NCBI RefSeq assembly: GCF_040939455.1
Contig: NC_134106.1
Location: 41,376,001-41,440,000, forward strand
DNA length: 64,000 nt
From: Microcebus murinus
Taxonomy: Eukaryota > Chordata > Mammalia > Primates > Cheirogaleidae
Reading direction: 5' to 3'
The notes beneath the pieces are model-generated. The model ran no database searches, had not been told where the DNA came from, and saw only the letters and a program-made list of their open reading frames with translations. Within the stretch, counting starts at the first letter, position 1. The number at the start of each line of letters is the position of its first letter. Positions 50,323-63,602 of the stretch are shown piece by piece. A program made the position numbers and the translations under genes.

Positions 50323-52290
50323 ACATTCCATTGCCTAGAAATATTAGGGGGTTAGAGTTTGCTGAAGACAGACTCCCAACCAGGGGATCCCTGATGTAAG
50401 GTAGGTTTATTAGTAATAAATGAATCTTCCCAGGTAATACACCCGCAAGTAAGTACAGGCTGTTTATACATCTGTTTGTCCATTTAATCATCATTGTATC
50501 AAATCATTTATTTATCTAATAAATATTTATTGAGTGCTTACTCTGCAACAGGATCCATACTAGGTCCTGGGCTAATCCAGAAAGAAGCAATCAAGGGCTT
50601 GGTTCTAGTTGAGGAAACAAGTCTTTGGGCTTACTGCCTCCTCATCTGAGCTGGGCCAATTTCAATCCTCTCTTGAAGTCCATGAAAGGATGATATGTAC
50701 CTTGTGACTTATGGAAACTGCCCTGCAGATGGAATCTAATTGGAGCTAAATGAGTTTTCTTGCCTCAGCTAAAATAGTTTCATTCTCAGAGAGTTCCAAA
50801 GCAGCAGTGTGCAAAACTCAGACACGCTTATTGACCAGGTGCTTACCACCTACTTGGCAAATGCTGTTTATGAAGTTTTTAAAACACAAATATTGATCAA
50901 AAAAATTCCCTTTCATTTAATATTCTGTCATTCTGCAAGGCCACTATTAACTTTGATGTACACATGCAATTACCTGTCTGTCTAAAGAGTTTCAATTGCC
51001 CTAACTCATGGGCACCACACCATGATTAAATGCATACAAGCAACAAGTTCTTGATTTGGGCAGCCAGAAAACTACTGTGGCGTAAGATCAATAGTTACAT
51101 CACTTACCAAACAATATTTTTGTCATAGCCTCCTACAGCCCTCAAAGGCCCTGACAAATACTTAAATCTAGACTTGTTCTTTCTTCTGTGCACATGTTGT
51201 TCATGCAAATGAAAGCAACATTTACCTAGGGAGATTCCAGAGGGCCCATATAGCAGTGAAGATTGTTTAAATTATTGCAGTGCACATAAAACACATTTTA
51301 AATGGACAGGGCATCCTCTTCATCAGACTCCCATATGCTTTGGAACAGGAAAAATGAACAAGAATAAATGTAAAGTATTACATGAAGTTTTGAGAAAATG
51401 AAGAGCATAAGCATAAGATGAGGAGACTTAATTCTGTAGTTGTTAGTGTAAAAAATAACCAGGGATGTTTACTGAACAAAAATGTAATAATACACCAGTT
51501 TGGTGCAGCTTAGTAAAAAAAAAAAAAAAAATGATTGCATGAACTGAATTCTAGTGTCCTACTCATGGGAATAATAATAATCATTTTTCTGAACTTTACA
51601 TAAGACACACATGGTTTGACATGTGAGGTATCCCATTTTAAAAGATGCATTGACAGACAAGTGAGTGACCAGATAGACATAAGAACCATATTCAGTCTGG
51701 AGTGGCAGAGACTAAGGGAGATAGCATAGACATCCTCAAATACTTCAACAGTGTTCATATAGAGGCAAAGGAGGTTTATTCTTTATTGGCCTTTTAATGA
51801 CTGGAAGGGTCAATAGGTGGAAACAGATTAATAAAGGAAGCAGATATTGATACTAAACATATATGACAGGAAGTCTCTAGGAATGGAAGGAGGAGGGATT
51901 TGAAAACTATATTCTCACAAGGGAATTTCTGACTTATACCCCTGCCCTGAGATTTTACTTCTGGATATTTCTTAAAGAAATAATGGAGTTTGTAAAAAAT
52001 AATAAGCTAGAATTTGTTCTAAATGTCAGCCAAGAAAACTGAAAGTAGATTCCCATTTAAGAGTAGAGGAGAAGGAACAAAAGGACCTCTTTGTGAAATG
52101 TTTGAGTGCACCCTGGCCAGGCAAGTGACTCAACCCCAAGTCTCTTCTTGGGGAGCAATGTAACTATTAAGAAGACAGACTCATGTTTATAATCTTATAT
52201 ATTTTCATGCAGATGTCTTTAGCTCAGAGAAAGGCAAGTGGTAAAGGAATCACAGCAAATGCAGACAACAGTGTTTACAAGGTGCATGCA
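50323..52290. other. Intronic DNA with an old repeat edge
   Basis: About 50490-50600 ('aaatatttattgagtgcttactctgcaacaggatccatactaggtcctggg') is an L2/MIR-type sequence. An A run lies at about 51515-51531. No gene is recognised. Confidence 0.45.
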
Positions 52291-52300
52291 AAATAATTTT

Positions 52301-52440
52301 GTTTTTGTTTTTTGTTTCTAGGGATAAGATACGGGGTCTCACTGTACTCAGGCTGGTGTTGAACCCCTGAGCTGCATCTATCCTGCTGCTTCGGCCTCCC
52401 AGAAAGCTAGGATTACAAGCGTGAGCCACCGAGCCCAGCC
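52301..52440 (-). mobile_element. Monomeric Alu relative (FLAM-like) with target duplication
   Basis: A reversed 7SL-derived monomer: T-rich start, 'ggggtctcactgtactcaggctggtgttgaacccctgagctgcatc', ending 'gaaagctaggattacaagcgtgagccaccgagcccagcc'. It is flanked by an AAATAATTTT-like repeat (52291-52300, 52441-52451). A single arm of about 140 bases. Confidence 0.82.
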
Positions 52441-52451
52441 AAATAAATTTT

Positions 52452-53239
52452 TAAAACCCCAAATAAATATATTAACTTATTGTATATTATGTATGTCCTA
52501 TGTATTTTCCATTGAACTCTTCTGTAATTAGACTGTACCTGCCAAATTATAGATTTCTGATTAAGTTTATTATGTGTACTCTATTTGATCATAAGTATAA
52601 AGAGTTTTATCATCACTCAAATCAGACATGAATTTTTATCCTTGCATTTCAAATCACATGGATCAATCTTACAGGAAGTTTAAACAAATCCTACAATTTC
52701 AAATAAATAGTCCCAAATAATTTAAAATGTCATGGTGTTACTTGTCTTCAATATTGTTAGCATTGATGGACAGCTACCTTATGTACTTTCAATCTGGAAA
52801 AGTAGCCAGTTTCTGATGTTCTTTTTGATTTCTGACTATAATATCCCTCCATGACATTCCCTGTGGTCTCCAACACCCACATATGTGAAGCTAACTGGCA
52901 TATTGATAGTAGGTGATACTAAAATAACTCCTGACCCACAGTTCCAGGAAGAGAGGCTACTCGAAGTAATGATCAGTATCCCCTCCTACCCATTTCTGTG
53001 AGTTCTGATGCTTCCTAAATGTATGGAGACTAGTCATCATCTTATTCTCCAGTGCTGGGGTGGAGGAGAGTGGGAGAGAGTCACAGCATCACAGCTGGGA
53101 GGAGGTTGTGGTGTGAACTGAGCAAATTGGAGAATGCAGATTAAAGGTCAAAAGGGAGGTGTAAAATGAATAATGACCATGGCTAATAGGCAAGATAAAG
53201 ATATCTCTTCATAAAAGATCTTTATGCTATTTATTGAAA
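52452..53239. other. Intronic DNA, nothing recognised
   Basis: No gene or named repeat seen in this AT-rich stretch. Confidence 0.4.
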
Positions 53240-53660
53240 GCTTACCTCAATTCCTACATCTTTTATTAAGACTCCCCTTTTCTCTTTACTTATTTTCTGT
53301 GCCATTTACTTGATATGATTTTAGTTACCGTGTATTATTATTCCATCTCTGTATGTAGAGACATTGTCACACCAACTATACTACAACCACATTAGGGCAG
53401 GGTACATATTTCATTTTGCTTTCATTCTCCATTTTGTAATAAGGTGTTTCTTTCAAAATGCAGCCCACTGGCCACTTACAACACTTTCCTACAAAGCCAA
53501 AGTTCAAAATTGTACATCATCCTGGATTTACTGAATTTCTGGGGATATGCTCAGGAATCTGCATTCTTAACAAGAGACTGGGCAACAGTGGTGTTCATAA
53601 GAGTTTGCCAACCTGAGACTTGGCACTGAGCAGGTGCTCATAAATGTCTGGTGCTGCTGT
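53240..53660 (+). mobile_element. L2 fragment apparently split by a MER5-like element
   Basis: L2-like text occurs at 53240-53430 ('gcttacctcaattcctacatcttttattaagactcccc..accacattagggcagggtacat') and again at 53618-53660 ('ggcactgagcaggtgctcataaatgtctgg', the usual L2 end). Between them, about 53440-53580, is MER5-like text ('gaatttctggggatatgctcaggaatctgcattcttaacaag'). Confidence 0.5.
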
Positions 53661-53800
53661 TAAGATGATGCTTTCTGGTATGTCTGTATGCATTTTTGAA
53701 AAGCAAAGAGATGTTGATTTGTTCAAGATGTCCTTTCTCTGCCATTAGCTAGTAAATACCTTGAGGTTGATGTCCTTCCCAGACAGTTCTCTGTATTTCC

Positions 53801-53802
53801 AT

Positions 53803-53841
<39 letters not shown>
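53801..53841. repeat. ATTT tetranucleotide microsatellite
   Basis: About ten ATTT units in a pure run. Confidence 0.96.
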
Positions 53842-56649
53842 TCTACTGCAGTAGACACTTCCTAGAATGCACCATAAATAATTGTTTATGTTAAGGAGGA
53901 GAAAGAGAAAGGTGGTGGAGGAGGAATGAAAAAAAAAAAAAAAGGTGAGTTTATGGTTGGGAGGCATAGAAAGAAGGTGTTATTCAAAAAACTTCTTTCT
54001 CTGATGGACAGGAATTTAAAAGTGCTAATGGAGTTTCTACTTAATCGTTTATATTTAACTCCTTTGTTCTGCTCTTGCTGACACTGGGAATTACTGCTCT
54101 CCAATAATATTTTTGAGATTACTAAAGACATTCTTGTGTGAACTAAGACAGACCGCAAAGGGCTAGCATACAACAAATCTGTCCTATGATACTGAGCAAA
54201 TGTGGACCCCTATTTCTCCTTCTAAAATTAAATTCAAGTAAGTTATTTTGATTTCAACATGCACTTGTATGGTTGTATAAGTATGCATGTGTAATTACTT
54301 CACATGGATAACTTTAGCAATGATCTATCAACTAAGAGCAGTGTTAATGAGCTATAAAATGGACTCACCCAGGCACCCATGCCTTTGATTGTCTCCTATT
54401 ACAAAAGGCATTCCTTATCTTTCACTCATGTCTAACTCCCACACAAACCTTCTGTGCCTTCATTTTATTATTGCAAATAGCTAAAAGTCAAAGTTGGAAA
54501 TTGAGACTTGAGCACATGTTGCTTATGTCCAAAACAACAGGGAAATGAGGCTTTTTTTGCCTCTGTGTTTTAGGCTTCAAATTTTTGAATTTTGAGAAGG
54601 CACTTGCTCTCCATTTCCATTTGATTATACTGAGAATATGTCTTGTACTCAAAAATTACTTTTTAACAAAAACTTAAATATATATATTTTAAGAATGAAA
54701 AGACCTATCCACATTAAAGACTGTCTAATCACAAAACCTTAATTATGAGGATCATGTGGCCTAGTTGGGTTAAGTGATTTACTTATAGTTGCAAAGTTAA
54801 TTATAGACGAGGTTCTCATCCTGAGATCTATGAATAAGCTTCAAGAGGACCATGACCCTTCAAAATTATATGCAAATTGCATGTATACATCTGTGCATTT
54901 TTATGGAGAGAGGATTCATAACTTTATCTGACTCTCAAAAATGTACCTCAACATAGTTACTGTTGCAACTATAATTTATAAAATATTTGAAATTTATAAA
55001 ATATTATGAAATATTGAAGGTCTTATAATCCAAACTTCCAGCCAATGAAGGCATTCCTCAGATAATAATTATGATGGATAGCATGTAAGCTCTACCTTAT
55101 ATCTTAAGATAATTGATAATACTTTTCATCTTATCATGGTTCAAAGCTCTAATGATTAGAAAGGGATTCATATCACTGAACTATATTATTTCCTCCCTGT
55201 ACGTTCTCACATCAGTCTAAGTACTGCCCTTTGGAGCCACAAAAACAAACAAATAAAAAAAACCAAGAAATACTTTTGCTTACTCAGAATGTCTTTCAAA
55301 TATTTGGAGATGACTGATTATAGTCCTTTGAATCTATGCTCCTCTAGCCATAAGAGCCAAGATCCCCTAGTAGTCTAGTCATTCTTCTAGACTCAAGACA
55401 CTTAGTGCTACAAAAAACACATTTCAATTTGGTAATATTCTCTAAAAAGCATATAACTAAAAACTAAAAACAGCGGTCCACTTGCAGTCTGACTTGCCCA
55501 TGCTTATCTCCTTCTGTTGGGTATTTTCCCTGGTTTTGCTGGGAGGAGCTTGGTATTTCATTCTGTAACTGGTAATATCAACAGTTAATGACTTTTCTAG
55601 ACATTTTCCACCCAAAATGCAGCAGAGCAAGAGATATGCACATACTTGGCCATTCAGACTCAATTCTAGATGATCACATTTCCAACTTCAATAGTGATGA
55701 TGTTCACATAAATAAAACATTGGAAATTTCCAAAAGAGAAACATTAAACACTTTTAATTTAGATGAAAAGTCTAGCGCTTTTTCCAGAGGTTGAGTCAGA
55801 AACAAAGAATGGAAAACCTCAGACTTAGAAAATGAGTACAGCCAGGATGAATTAGAATATAAAGAATTTCTATTTTATGTGTTAAAAAAAAGCTCTTCAG
55901 GTTTACTTGATTAAAAACTTCCAAGAAACCCTATTTTGAAATACATGCTCACAGCCCAAACCTCAGTAACAATCATGCAAATAATTTAAACCCAGAAAAT
56001 GGAAGAGATGAAAAAAATCAGTCCCCATTCCTATATTGATTGTTTACACTAGCATTTCCCAAAGACTGTTAGAAGCAACATTGATCCTATCAAATGCTCT
56101 GTGAATATAAAGGACCAACAGCTAAATATACTTCTAAAACATCCCCTACCATATCTGCATCTTTGTGATTTCCACTATAAATTACATATTTCCAGCCCCA
56201 AGAACCTCCCTTTTTGAAGATACCCATTAGCTTCTCACAACACCATTGTTCCTCAGAACACACTGTAAGCACTATGCACCACAATGATCTAATTTACCAA
56301 ATTTCTGTCAAATCTCCACTTTCCTTTGTGTTTTAATATCTTACCAAGTGTGAGTGAATGTGTTTACTCTTGAGTATAAGATCCTTTTCTCCTCTATGAC
56401 AGATCCTCTTCTGCCTGGCTCCTTGTGAAGCACAGCACACCCTAATAGGAAGGTGCTAATATGGTTGATTAGCTTGGGGTTTTGATACATTTTCCCCCTC
56501 ATATCTAGGTAGAGGGGACACTGAGATCAGACTGGAAATTGCTGTTGCTATTCCTCTTCCATCTCCAGCAGTGAGACAGCTAAGTGAACTCATCTCTCTC
56601 CTACCCCCACTCCATACTCTCACTTGCAGGAAGATTTAAAAACCTTCCT
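53842..56649. other. AT-rich intronic DNA, no gene recognised
   Basis: An A run lies at about 53929-53944. No RNA gene or named repeat is recognised. The 68-codon frames at 55457-55794 lie on opposite strands and show no domain. Confidence 0.4.
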
Positions 56650-56795
56650 AACAAGTACAATGAATACTATTACAGGTGATGGGCACACCTAATTGCTCTG
56701 ACTTAAGCATTATAAAAGCTACCCATGTAATGTAAATATTTGTACCCCTAACAATTTTGAAATAAAAAAAGAAAGATATTAAAAATAAATAAATA
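56650..56795 (+). mobile_element. L1 3' end, 5'-truncated
   Basis: 'acaggtgatgggcacacctaattgctctgacttaagcattataaaagctacccatgtaatgtaaatatttgtacccctaacaattttgaaataaaaaaag' is the terminal L1 3' UTR with the AATAAA-type signal and A-rich tail. It is the same kind of L1 end seen reversed at 23.0 kb but a different part, both very short. Confidence 0.82.
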
Positions 56796-57139
56796 AAATA
56801 AGAGTAAGAGCGATAAAATTCAGATTTGTGAGGAAATCCCACTTAGACCTCAAGATCACATCCAGTGTTTTAGTTCCATTTTTCTACAAAGCTCTGTATT
56901 TGAATATAAAAGGAGGCATATATGCTGTATTGTTCTCTGAGAATCCTGGGAAGTAGGAGATAGGCAGGGCAGCATTCAAAACATTTCTAGGTCTTGGTTT
57001 TAACATCACCAAAACAACACCAAAGTTATCTGGATCATAGTTTGCTTTTAAAGCCCTTATATTTTAAACATTCATATTGAAATATTTGCAAGTGGATGAG
57101 GAAGGGTTCTGGATTAACTTCAATATAATCCAGTTGGAG
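56796..57139. other. Intronic DNA, nothing recognised
   Basis: About 340 bases without gene or named repeat. Confidence 0.4.
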
Positions 57140-57290
57140 ATGGAAAGGGTTTGGGTTATAGATAAAACATTAGTGACTTATCAAATAATTGTTACAATTG
57201 GGTGATGGATTCTTTTGGGTGCTCTTTACTTACCCATTCTCTTTATATTTGTGTGTAATTGAAATGATTTGTGATTAAGGTTAAATAATA
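57140..57290 (+). mobile_element. L1M-type 3' UTR fragment
   Basis: 'aattgttacaattgggtgatggattcttttgggtgctctttacttacccattctctttatatttgtgtgtaattgaaatgattt' follows the ancient L1ME/L1MC 3' UTR consensus wording (gggtgatgggtacatgggggttcatt..). Highly decayed. Confidence 0.65.
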
Positions 57291-59877
57291 ATTATAAAAC
57301 AACAAAATCCCACACAGGACTGTTGACCCTCATGAATAAACTCATAGACATAAGTGGAAGAGTTGGAAAGTTTTTGCCAAGTGGTCAAGACATTCACTAT
57401 TGTAACTGATAGTTTTTGCTGAAGCTGCTATGATCAACCACAGCAACCATAAACACATAGTATTTCTGGGCACATTCTCTGCTTACTTGAGTGATTGACC
57501 TCACTGGACCAAAAAGAAAATATTAAAATCACTATAAACTATGTAATTACTGATTACACAGTAACATGTAGCTAATGAAATTCTTAACAGTCAATATCCA
57601 ATATAGAACTAAGAGTCCTATTCAATATTTTAAAGCTGTATTTTCAAATACGTAGTTTGTAAATTGCAAACAATTTCAGTTTGAATGCTAGCAAATGCAA
57701 CAAGTTTCTGTAAAAGCTTTTGAGTTTTAGAGCCTTCCTTTTGACAGATTTCTTAAGTTATGGAATGCAGCCATCAGCAGTCTGTGGAAAAAAAACGAAA
57801 TGCTGCAAGTCTATTTTTATGCAGCTGGGATCAAGTTACTAAATGGATCAAAAGAAATAATTTCTTTGAAGAGGTGGCTGTTGACACCAGTGCCCTAAAA
57901 ATAAGCGCAATTTTGTGGGTACAAAAATTTGTTTATATCTCAGTGAACGTAACTATAGATATATTTTCCATATATATACTTGCACTCAAGATATATTAGA
58001 TGCAGTGCTGAACATTTTTTTTAAATATACCTTAGTTTAACGTTTGTTTTATTAAGAGGAAAAGTGTGTGCTATCTCTTGAATAACTGACATAGCTAAAA
58101 CAATTCCTACCAGGCTTAGGTTATTGGGTTAATAATGAAAACAATGACAGTAATTTAACTAATTCTTACTTTATGCAAAATATCAGCCAATATTTCCTGA
58201 CATTATTTCATTTGATTTAGAATTAAATTTTATTTTAATAACTATTTTGATAATTTTATTATTATTCTTATTTATTTTAATTATTACCACACTTTTACAG
58301 ATGAAGACACTGCTTCTTACAGAGCGTTTCAAGTGTAAAACTTGCCAAAGGTTACAGACCTACTATGTCCATGAGTTGGAGTTTGAAAGCTAGTTGTTTA
58401 ATTTCAAACCATTTAATCACAAATTTATATGCTACCTCTTTAGGTTAGATAGCATGTCAATGGACTGAAAAATATAGAAAAATGTTAAGAAACAGATAAA
58501 TCTTTTAAAATATCTGCATATGAAAATAAGTTTGCTTACCAACAACGTAATAAATTCAAAGGCCAAAGCAATAAACAAAGCATACTGAAAACTACAGAGC
58601 TCAAATGAATGAAATTACAAAGATATGCAAATAATATACTTATGATTTTTTTAATCACAGTAAAAAGTCAGAGAACAAAAAATTCAGAAGGTATTGTAAG
58701 ATATAAGAGGAAAGGTTGCTTTAGGAGTGCAAATGAAAACCTTTTAAATATTGTTTAAAAGAAATCACTTAAGGCTCTGAAATGAAAAACAAATACAACT
58801 CCTTCACAGATAATGATAAACAAATAAGCTCTTGAAATAGAATCATATAGTCTTAGTTCTAGAGGACAAAATATCCTCTAGTTAGACTCTGACTCGTTAA
58901 AACTCATGCTGTGTACAGCACAGAGGCTGTGGCAAGGCTTTACTTTCAAAGTCCTATAGGAGGTACCAAATGACCAAAGTTTATTTCAAAAGATAATCCA
59001 AGTAAAATCATCCTGGGCATCATCTTAAGTCACTAAAATAAGAAGCAAAAGCTAAAAAAAAACCCTAAAAACTAAAAACAAACAAACAAACAAAAACAAG
59101 ATTCAATTTTTGTATATGATAACATATTAGAAAAAATTATACTCTGCAATTCAATATTAAATATTTAGATATTTGTAAACTATATTGCTGAGGGGGGATA
59201 TGACGGAAATGGCGGAAAAGATCATCATTTTTATTATTTCTTTAATACTTAAAGAAAATACATATACAAATTGCATTTGAAGCTTCTAAAAGACTTAAAT
59301 AAACAGTATAATGACTTAGAAACAGTACAAGAATATTTCCTCTCTTGTAAGTCTGAAAAAGAGGAAATCAATTTTAATGAAAACATAAAACTTAGTGGTT
59401 TGGGTTGTGAACAAAATTATTCATCTCCATTTGTGCTTTATTGGCTTACTGCTCCACCCAAATTTAAAGCAGAATGAAAAAAAAAAAATGAGAGGGAAAT
59501 TCTAGAAAGTCTCCCAAAACATTTCCTTTAAACTATGCACTGTATTTAAGCTACTCTGGGTTTACTGGGGTTTGATGCTGTAGTTCTTGGAACAATATAT
59601 TGGAGACAAAGGATGTTTTTATATCTTTTGTTGCTCAGGAAGGTATGAACAAAGATATTTTTCTCACAAAAATCAATTAATTCAAAATGATAAAAAAAAA
59701 AGTAGCACTTGCAAAAGAAACATTTATAAAAAAGACCAAGAGTAGGCACAGATAATTTTCTATGTGGCTGATGACTGATCATGTCATTAGGCAGGCCTTT
59801 GTTCCCTTAGGACCTGGAAAGTCAGAACTGGATCAGCTTTTTAGAGCTGAAGAAGTCCTTAAAGATAACCCAATAAG
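57291..59877. other. AT-rich intronic DNA with one reversed MIR
   Basis: About 58190-58395 is a minus-strand MIR ('acacttttacagatgaagacactgcttcttacagagcgtttcaagtg..cttgccaaaggttacagacc'). An AAAC run at about 59078-59098. No gene is recognised. The 68-codon frame at 59271-59477 ends at an A12 run and has no recognisable domain. Confidence 0.45.
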
Positions 59878-60177
59878 GCCAGGCACAGTGGCTCACACCT
59901 GTTTTACTCTGGGAGGCTGAGGTGGGTGGATCACTAAAGTCAGGAGCAAGAGCCAGACCCCGTCTCTACTAAAAATAGAAAGAAATTAACTGGCCAACTA
60001 AACTATATAGAAAAAATCAGCCGGGCATGGTGGTGCATGCCTGTGGTCCCAGCCTTGTAAGTCTGAGGCAGAAGGATTGTTTGAGCCCAGGAGTTTGACG
60101 TTGCTGTGAGCTAGGCTGACGCCACAGCACTCTTGCTCAGGCAACAGAGTGAGTCTCTGTCTCAAAATAAATAAATA
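59878..60177 (+). mobile_element. Rearranged Alu with left-arm deletions
   Basis: It begins GGCCAGGCACAGTGGCTCAC but skips 'aatcctagca' and part of 'aggtcaggagttcgagaccagcctgag'. It keeps the linker 'ggccaactaaactatatagaaaaaatcag' and the right arm 'gacgttgctgtgagctaggctgacgccac'. The tail has changed to AAATAAATAAATAA. An older, trimmed copy. Confidence 0.9.
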
Positions 60178-61079
60178 ACTCAATAACCATTCCAATCCCC
60201 TCAACTTGTAGATAAGGTGGGTAAATCCTAGACAGATGAATTGATTCTTCATGTGAATCTCAACAAGTCACATAGCCTATTTGTGCTTCTGTTCTCACAT
60301 CCTTAAAATGGAAAGTTGGAAGAAGCTGATCTCCAAAGTATTCTCATACTAAATAAACACTAGATGGTTTCTTAATTTATCAAAAGAAAAATGAGTAAAC
60401 AGCAGACAATTAACTGAGATCTCAGTTCCTACCTTGGTTCATCAGTCTAGTTTGTGTTCTACCATTTGCTCACATATTTCACTGTCACTGCATACTTATG
60501 GAATTTGTAAATGAATAAGTTGTAAGAAATTTAAAAAAAAAGCAGGAGAAGTTGTACACATTTTCTAAAGGCAAATTTGTGAGTCAAGAAGATCAAAGTA
60601 GTTGAATCTGAATATTTTTGTTAATTTCAAACAGAGACAATGGGAAGTAGGAGAGGAGGATTGTAGCTCTATAAGGTATAGTTGCTCCAAAGGAGAAAGG
60701 GGAAAACCAGCAGTGATCAGAATTTCAAAAACAAAACAAACAAACAAAAAATAACTGTTCAAGTTCAATAGTATCATTCAGTTCTCTGATGCTAGACATC
60801 TCCCAAGAGTCATAGAATCTTGGTTCCAATCAACTAAAACAAAGCTCGATAAAACAGACACAAAAGAGAAGAGAACCGCATAATATAGGTTATTCAGTAT
60901 TTAGTCAGCTAGATCAGCCATGGAAATATGCATTTGTCAATAAACCTGCTACCTGAGAGAATGGAGGCCTGGACTAATAGCTGGCCATTCTTCTTTTTAG
61001 GTGATTTTCACAGCATAAATGTTTACATAGTAACTCCATGAGAATTTGCTATAGATGAATGCTGGTGTTTATTGAATAC
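60178..61079. other. Intronic DNA, nothing recognised
   Basis: No gene or named repeat; A runs and an AAAC run at about 60730-60750 only. Confidence 0.4.
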
Positions 61080-61422
61080 ACAATCGCTTTTCTACTTATG
61101 ATGAGGTTACATCCTGATAAACCATCATAAATTGAAAATATCATAAATCAAAATTACATTTAATATACCTAATCTACCAAACATCACAGCTGAGCCTACT
61201 TTAAACATACTCAGATCATTTACATTAGTTTACAGTTGGGCAAAATCATCTGGCAACACAGTACACTGCAGGGACCAGTGATCAGATGGCTGGCTGAAAG
61301 CTGCGGCTGGCTGCCACTGCCCAGCATTGCAAGTTTCATACTGCTTTCTACCTGATTTTGCACTATTATAAAGTTGAAAAATCACCTAACTTGAATCTTT
61401 GTAAATTGGGGACTATCTGTAA
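61080..61422. mobile_element. Tigger-type (TcMar) DNA transposon remnant
   Basis: 'cttatgatgaggttacatcctgataaaccatcataaattgaaaatatcataaatc', 'acctaatctaccaaacatcacagctgagcctac', 'tacattagtttacagttgggcaaaatcatctg' and the end 'taaattggggactatctgta' are wording I associate with short Tigger-derived elements. The interior is deleted and there is no transposase. Confidence 0.72.
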
Positions 61423-63092
61423 GGATTGAGGGCTATTAATATGTGCACAGAAAGGAGAAAAATATAGCAATACATGTAGATGGTCCATTCCTAATTTGAT
61501 AAATAAAATAAAGCAATTTATTCTGAAAAGTGATCATAAATTTGAAATTTGTGGAAGGAGCTCAAGATCAGACAGGTAACTTTAAGAGGGAAACCTTTCC
61601 TGACCCATAGCTAGACTAAGTTATTTTCAGATAAGGTAACCTAACTTCACACACTTAGGCTTCCAGGACTTTTCTCTCACTTATGTAATTTTAAAATAAT
61701 TTGTGGGATCATTTGTTTAACACAAATATTCCCATATTTTCCAGAGAAATCACTGACTTTGCCTTGTTTATTGGTATAGTGCCAATACTTAGTATAGTAT
61801 TTGTGACGTAGCATGCATTCAATAAATGTTTGTTAAATGAAGATATGTCTGTGTTGTGATGTGTCTGAAGAGAGGAGAGAAATGGAAAAAAGAAAAAAAA
61901 ATACTACGGAAAAGAAAGAGAGAGAAAGGTGTAATTCAGAGGATGGGGATAAGAGAGATAAATAGAGACCACACTGCTAGGATGACATTCAAAACTGACC
62001 ACATGACCCTTTGTTTCATACATTGGGTGACCCAGATCAAATCCCTGAGCAAAACGTACTCACTTTCTATCCCTGACCCACATATATTTTCCTAGGAATG
62101 CTAGCAGAGAAGGGCCACGGAAAAAAAAGGGAATGGAAAATTAACATTAGAAAGACTGACAGAGAATAATAACAGTGAAACAAACTCTATTGTGTACAAC
62201 TCCACAGTCGAAGATTTTCTACCTCCCTGAGAATCAGTCTAGCTTGCAGGTAAAGTATTGACTGCTAGGCAGAGCACCATGGCTATAAAACAGACCACTG
62301 AGCTAGGCAATAAAAGAGAAAGAGAGAGAGAGAATAAGAGGTCTAATGTCTTGTTTATGTCCCCTTTATAGCATCTTTGAGAGACTCTGCAGTCCCACAG
62401 CTGGCTTTAGTTCATATGCTTTTCTGATTAAGGCAATACATACCAAAGCAATTTAATATTAATGTGCAATTTGGAGAAAAAAATAAGGGGGTATAGTAAA
62501 GGAGGAAATCTTCACAAACAGTGTAACTAAACAATAACAGAATGCAAGACTTGCTTAATTCTTTTTTAAATACTTCTTTATTGTAAGTCCCTAAAACATT
62601 TGTAACTCATTTCAAACACCCAATTCTACCATATTGTGTTTAGTGACACTAATTTTTGTTTACAGCCCAACCCTTTGTGAATAATATTATGTTCCCCATG
62701 AATAGTAGTATGTAACAAGCTTATTATAACAATCCTGATCACAGATTTACGAAAACTTTAAATGAAAAATAATAGAAATGCAAATGGCTAGGATAATATC
62801 CTATATGAATAAGATATGAATATAAATAAGAATATATAAGAATATGAAAAAGAACCTTATTTAAAATGAAGTGTGAAACTTCATTGACGAAATGTCTCTG
62901 AAAATATTTCCAAGAATTGTTTTCTTAAACTTTTCATTAAGAACTTGACTATTCTTTTTAATCTTAAACATTAGATTTATGCTTTGTAACTTTACCATTG
63001 TAAAATTTAGAGAGCCTAGAGGAGTTTGGATCCTAGATTTATTCAAGTAAATTCACATCAGCTTTCCACATTTTCCCACACTGCTGGGAAAT

Positions 63093-63094
<2 letters not shown>
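61423..63094. other. Intronic DNA with an L2 end
   Basis: About 61620-61845 resembles the L2 3' end ('gccttgtttattggtatagtgccaatacttag..gcatgcattcaataaatgtttgttaaatgaa'). An AG-rich run at about 62310-62332. No gene is recognised. Confidence 0.45.
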
Positions 63095-63144
<50 letters not shown>

Positions 63145-63204
63145 GTGTATATATAATATATGGTATATATAATATATATGGTATATATAATATATGTGTG
63201 TGTA
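63095..63204. repeat. TA microsatellite with TG-containing tail repeats
   Basis: A (TA)n run of about 40 bases (63095-63135), then TG units, then repeated 'ggtatatataatatat' blocks to about 63204. It creates the Ile/Tyr-rich frames on the minus strand, which are not genes. Confidence 0.96.
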
Positions 63205-63404
63205 TTATCTTTGTTGTTAAGAGAATCCATCTAAACTCTGCTGACACTACTGAATAACATATCATGACTGTCTCAACTGTGAAAATGGTCCTAAGATTTT
63301 AGTGCAACTGTTTCCAATAAGTGGCTATTTTTTAAATGTTTTGCCATATTTGTCAATTTAATCTTTAGATTTAGATTGATAATAATAGTAGAGTGGATAG
63401 GCAA

Positions 63405-63602
63405 AAAAATTGGGACAACTGAGGTGGTTATAATTCTGGCTCAGCCATTTACTATCTGACTGAGCCTCTGTTTCCTCATCCATAAAGTGGGAAAAATACC
63501 CAGCCACTAGGGATTGTGTGAGGATTGAATAATGTGCCTTGCACAAAGAAGACAGTATAGTGCCCAATACATAATGTGCACTCAATAAATGGCAGCAATT
63601 TG
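63405..63602 (+). mobile_element. MIR SINE
   Basis: 'ttctggctcagccatttactatctgactgagcctctgtttcctcatccataaagtgggaaaaatacccagccactagggattgtgtgaggattgaataatg' followed by 'gtgcccaatacataatgtgcactcaataaatgg' is the MIR core and 3' end in order. Confidence 0.87.

Noticed and set aside
50124..50399. Open frame with Lys/Glu/Arg repeats, and its minus-strand Phe/Leu/Ser partner
   Set aside because: Both are produced by the AAAG microsatellite, which has no stop codon in any frame.
59271..59477. 68-codon frame ending just before an A12 run, possible retrocopy
   Set aside because: I recognise no parent gene and see no flanking duplication. The A run alone is not enough.
63039..63265. Minus-strand frames rich in Ile and Tyr
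   Set aside because: Translation of the TA tract.
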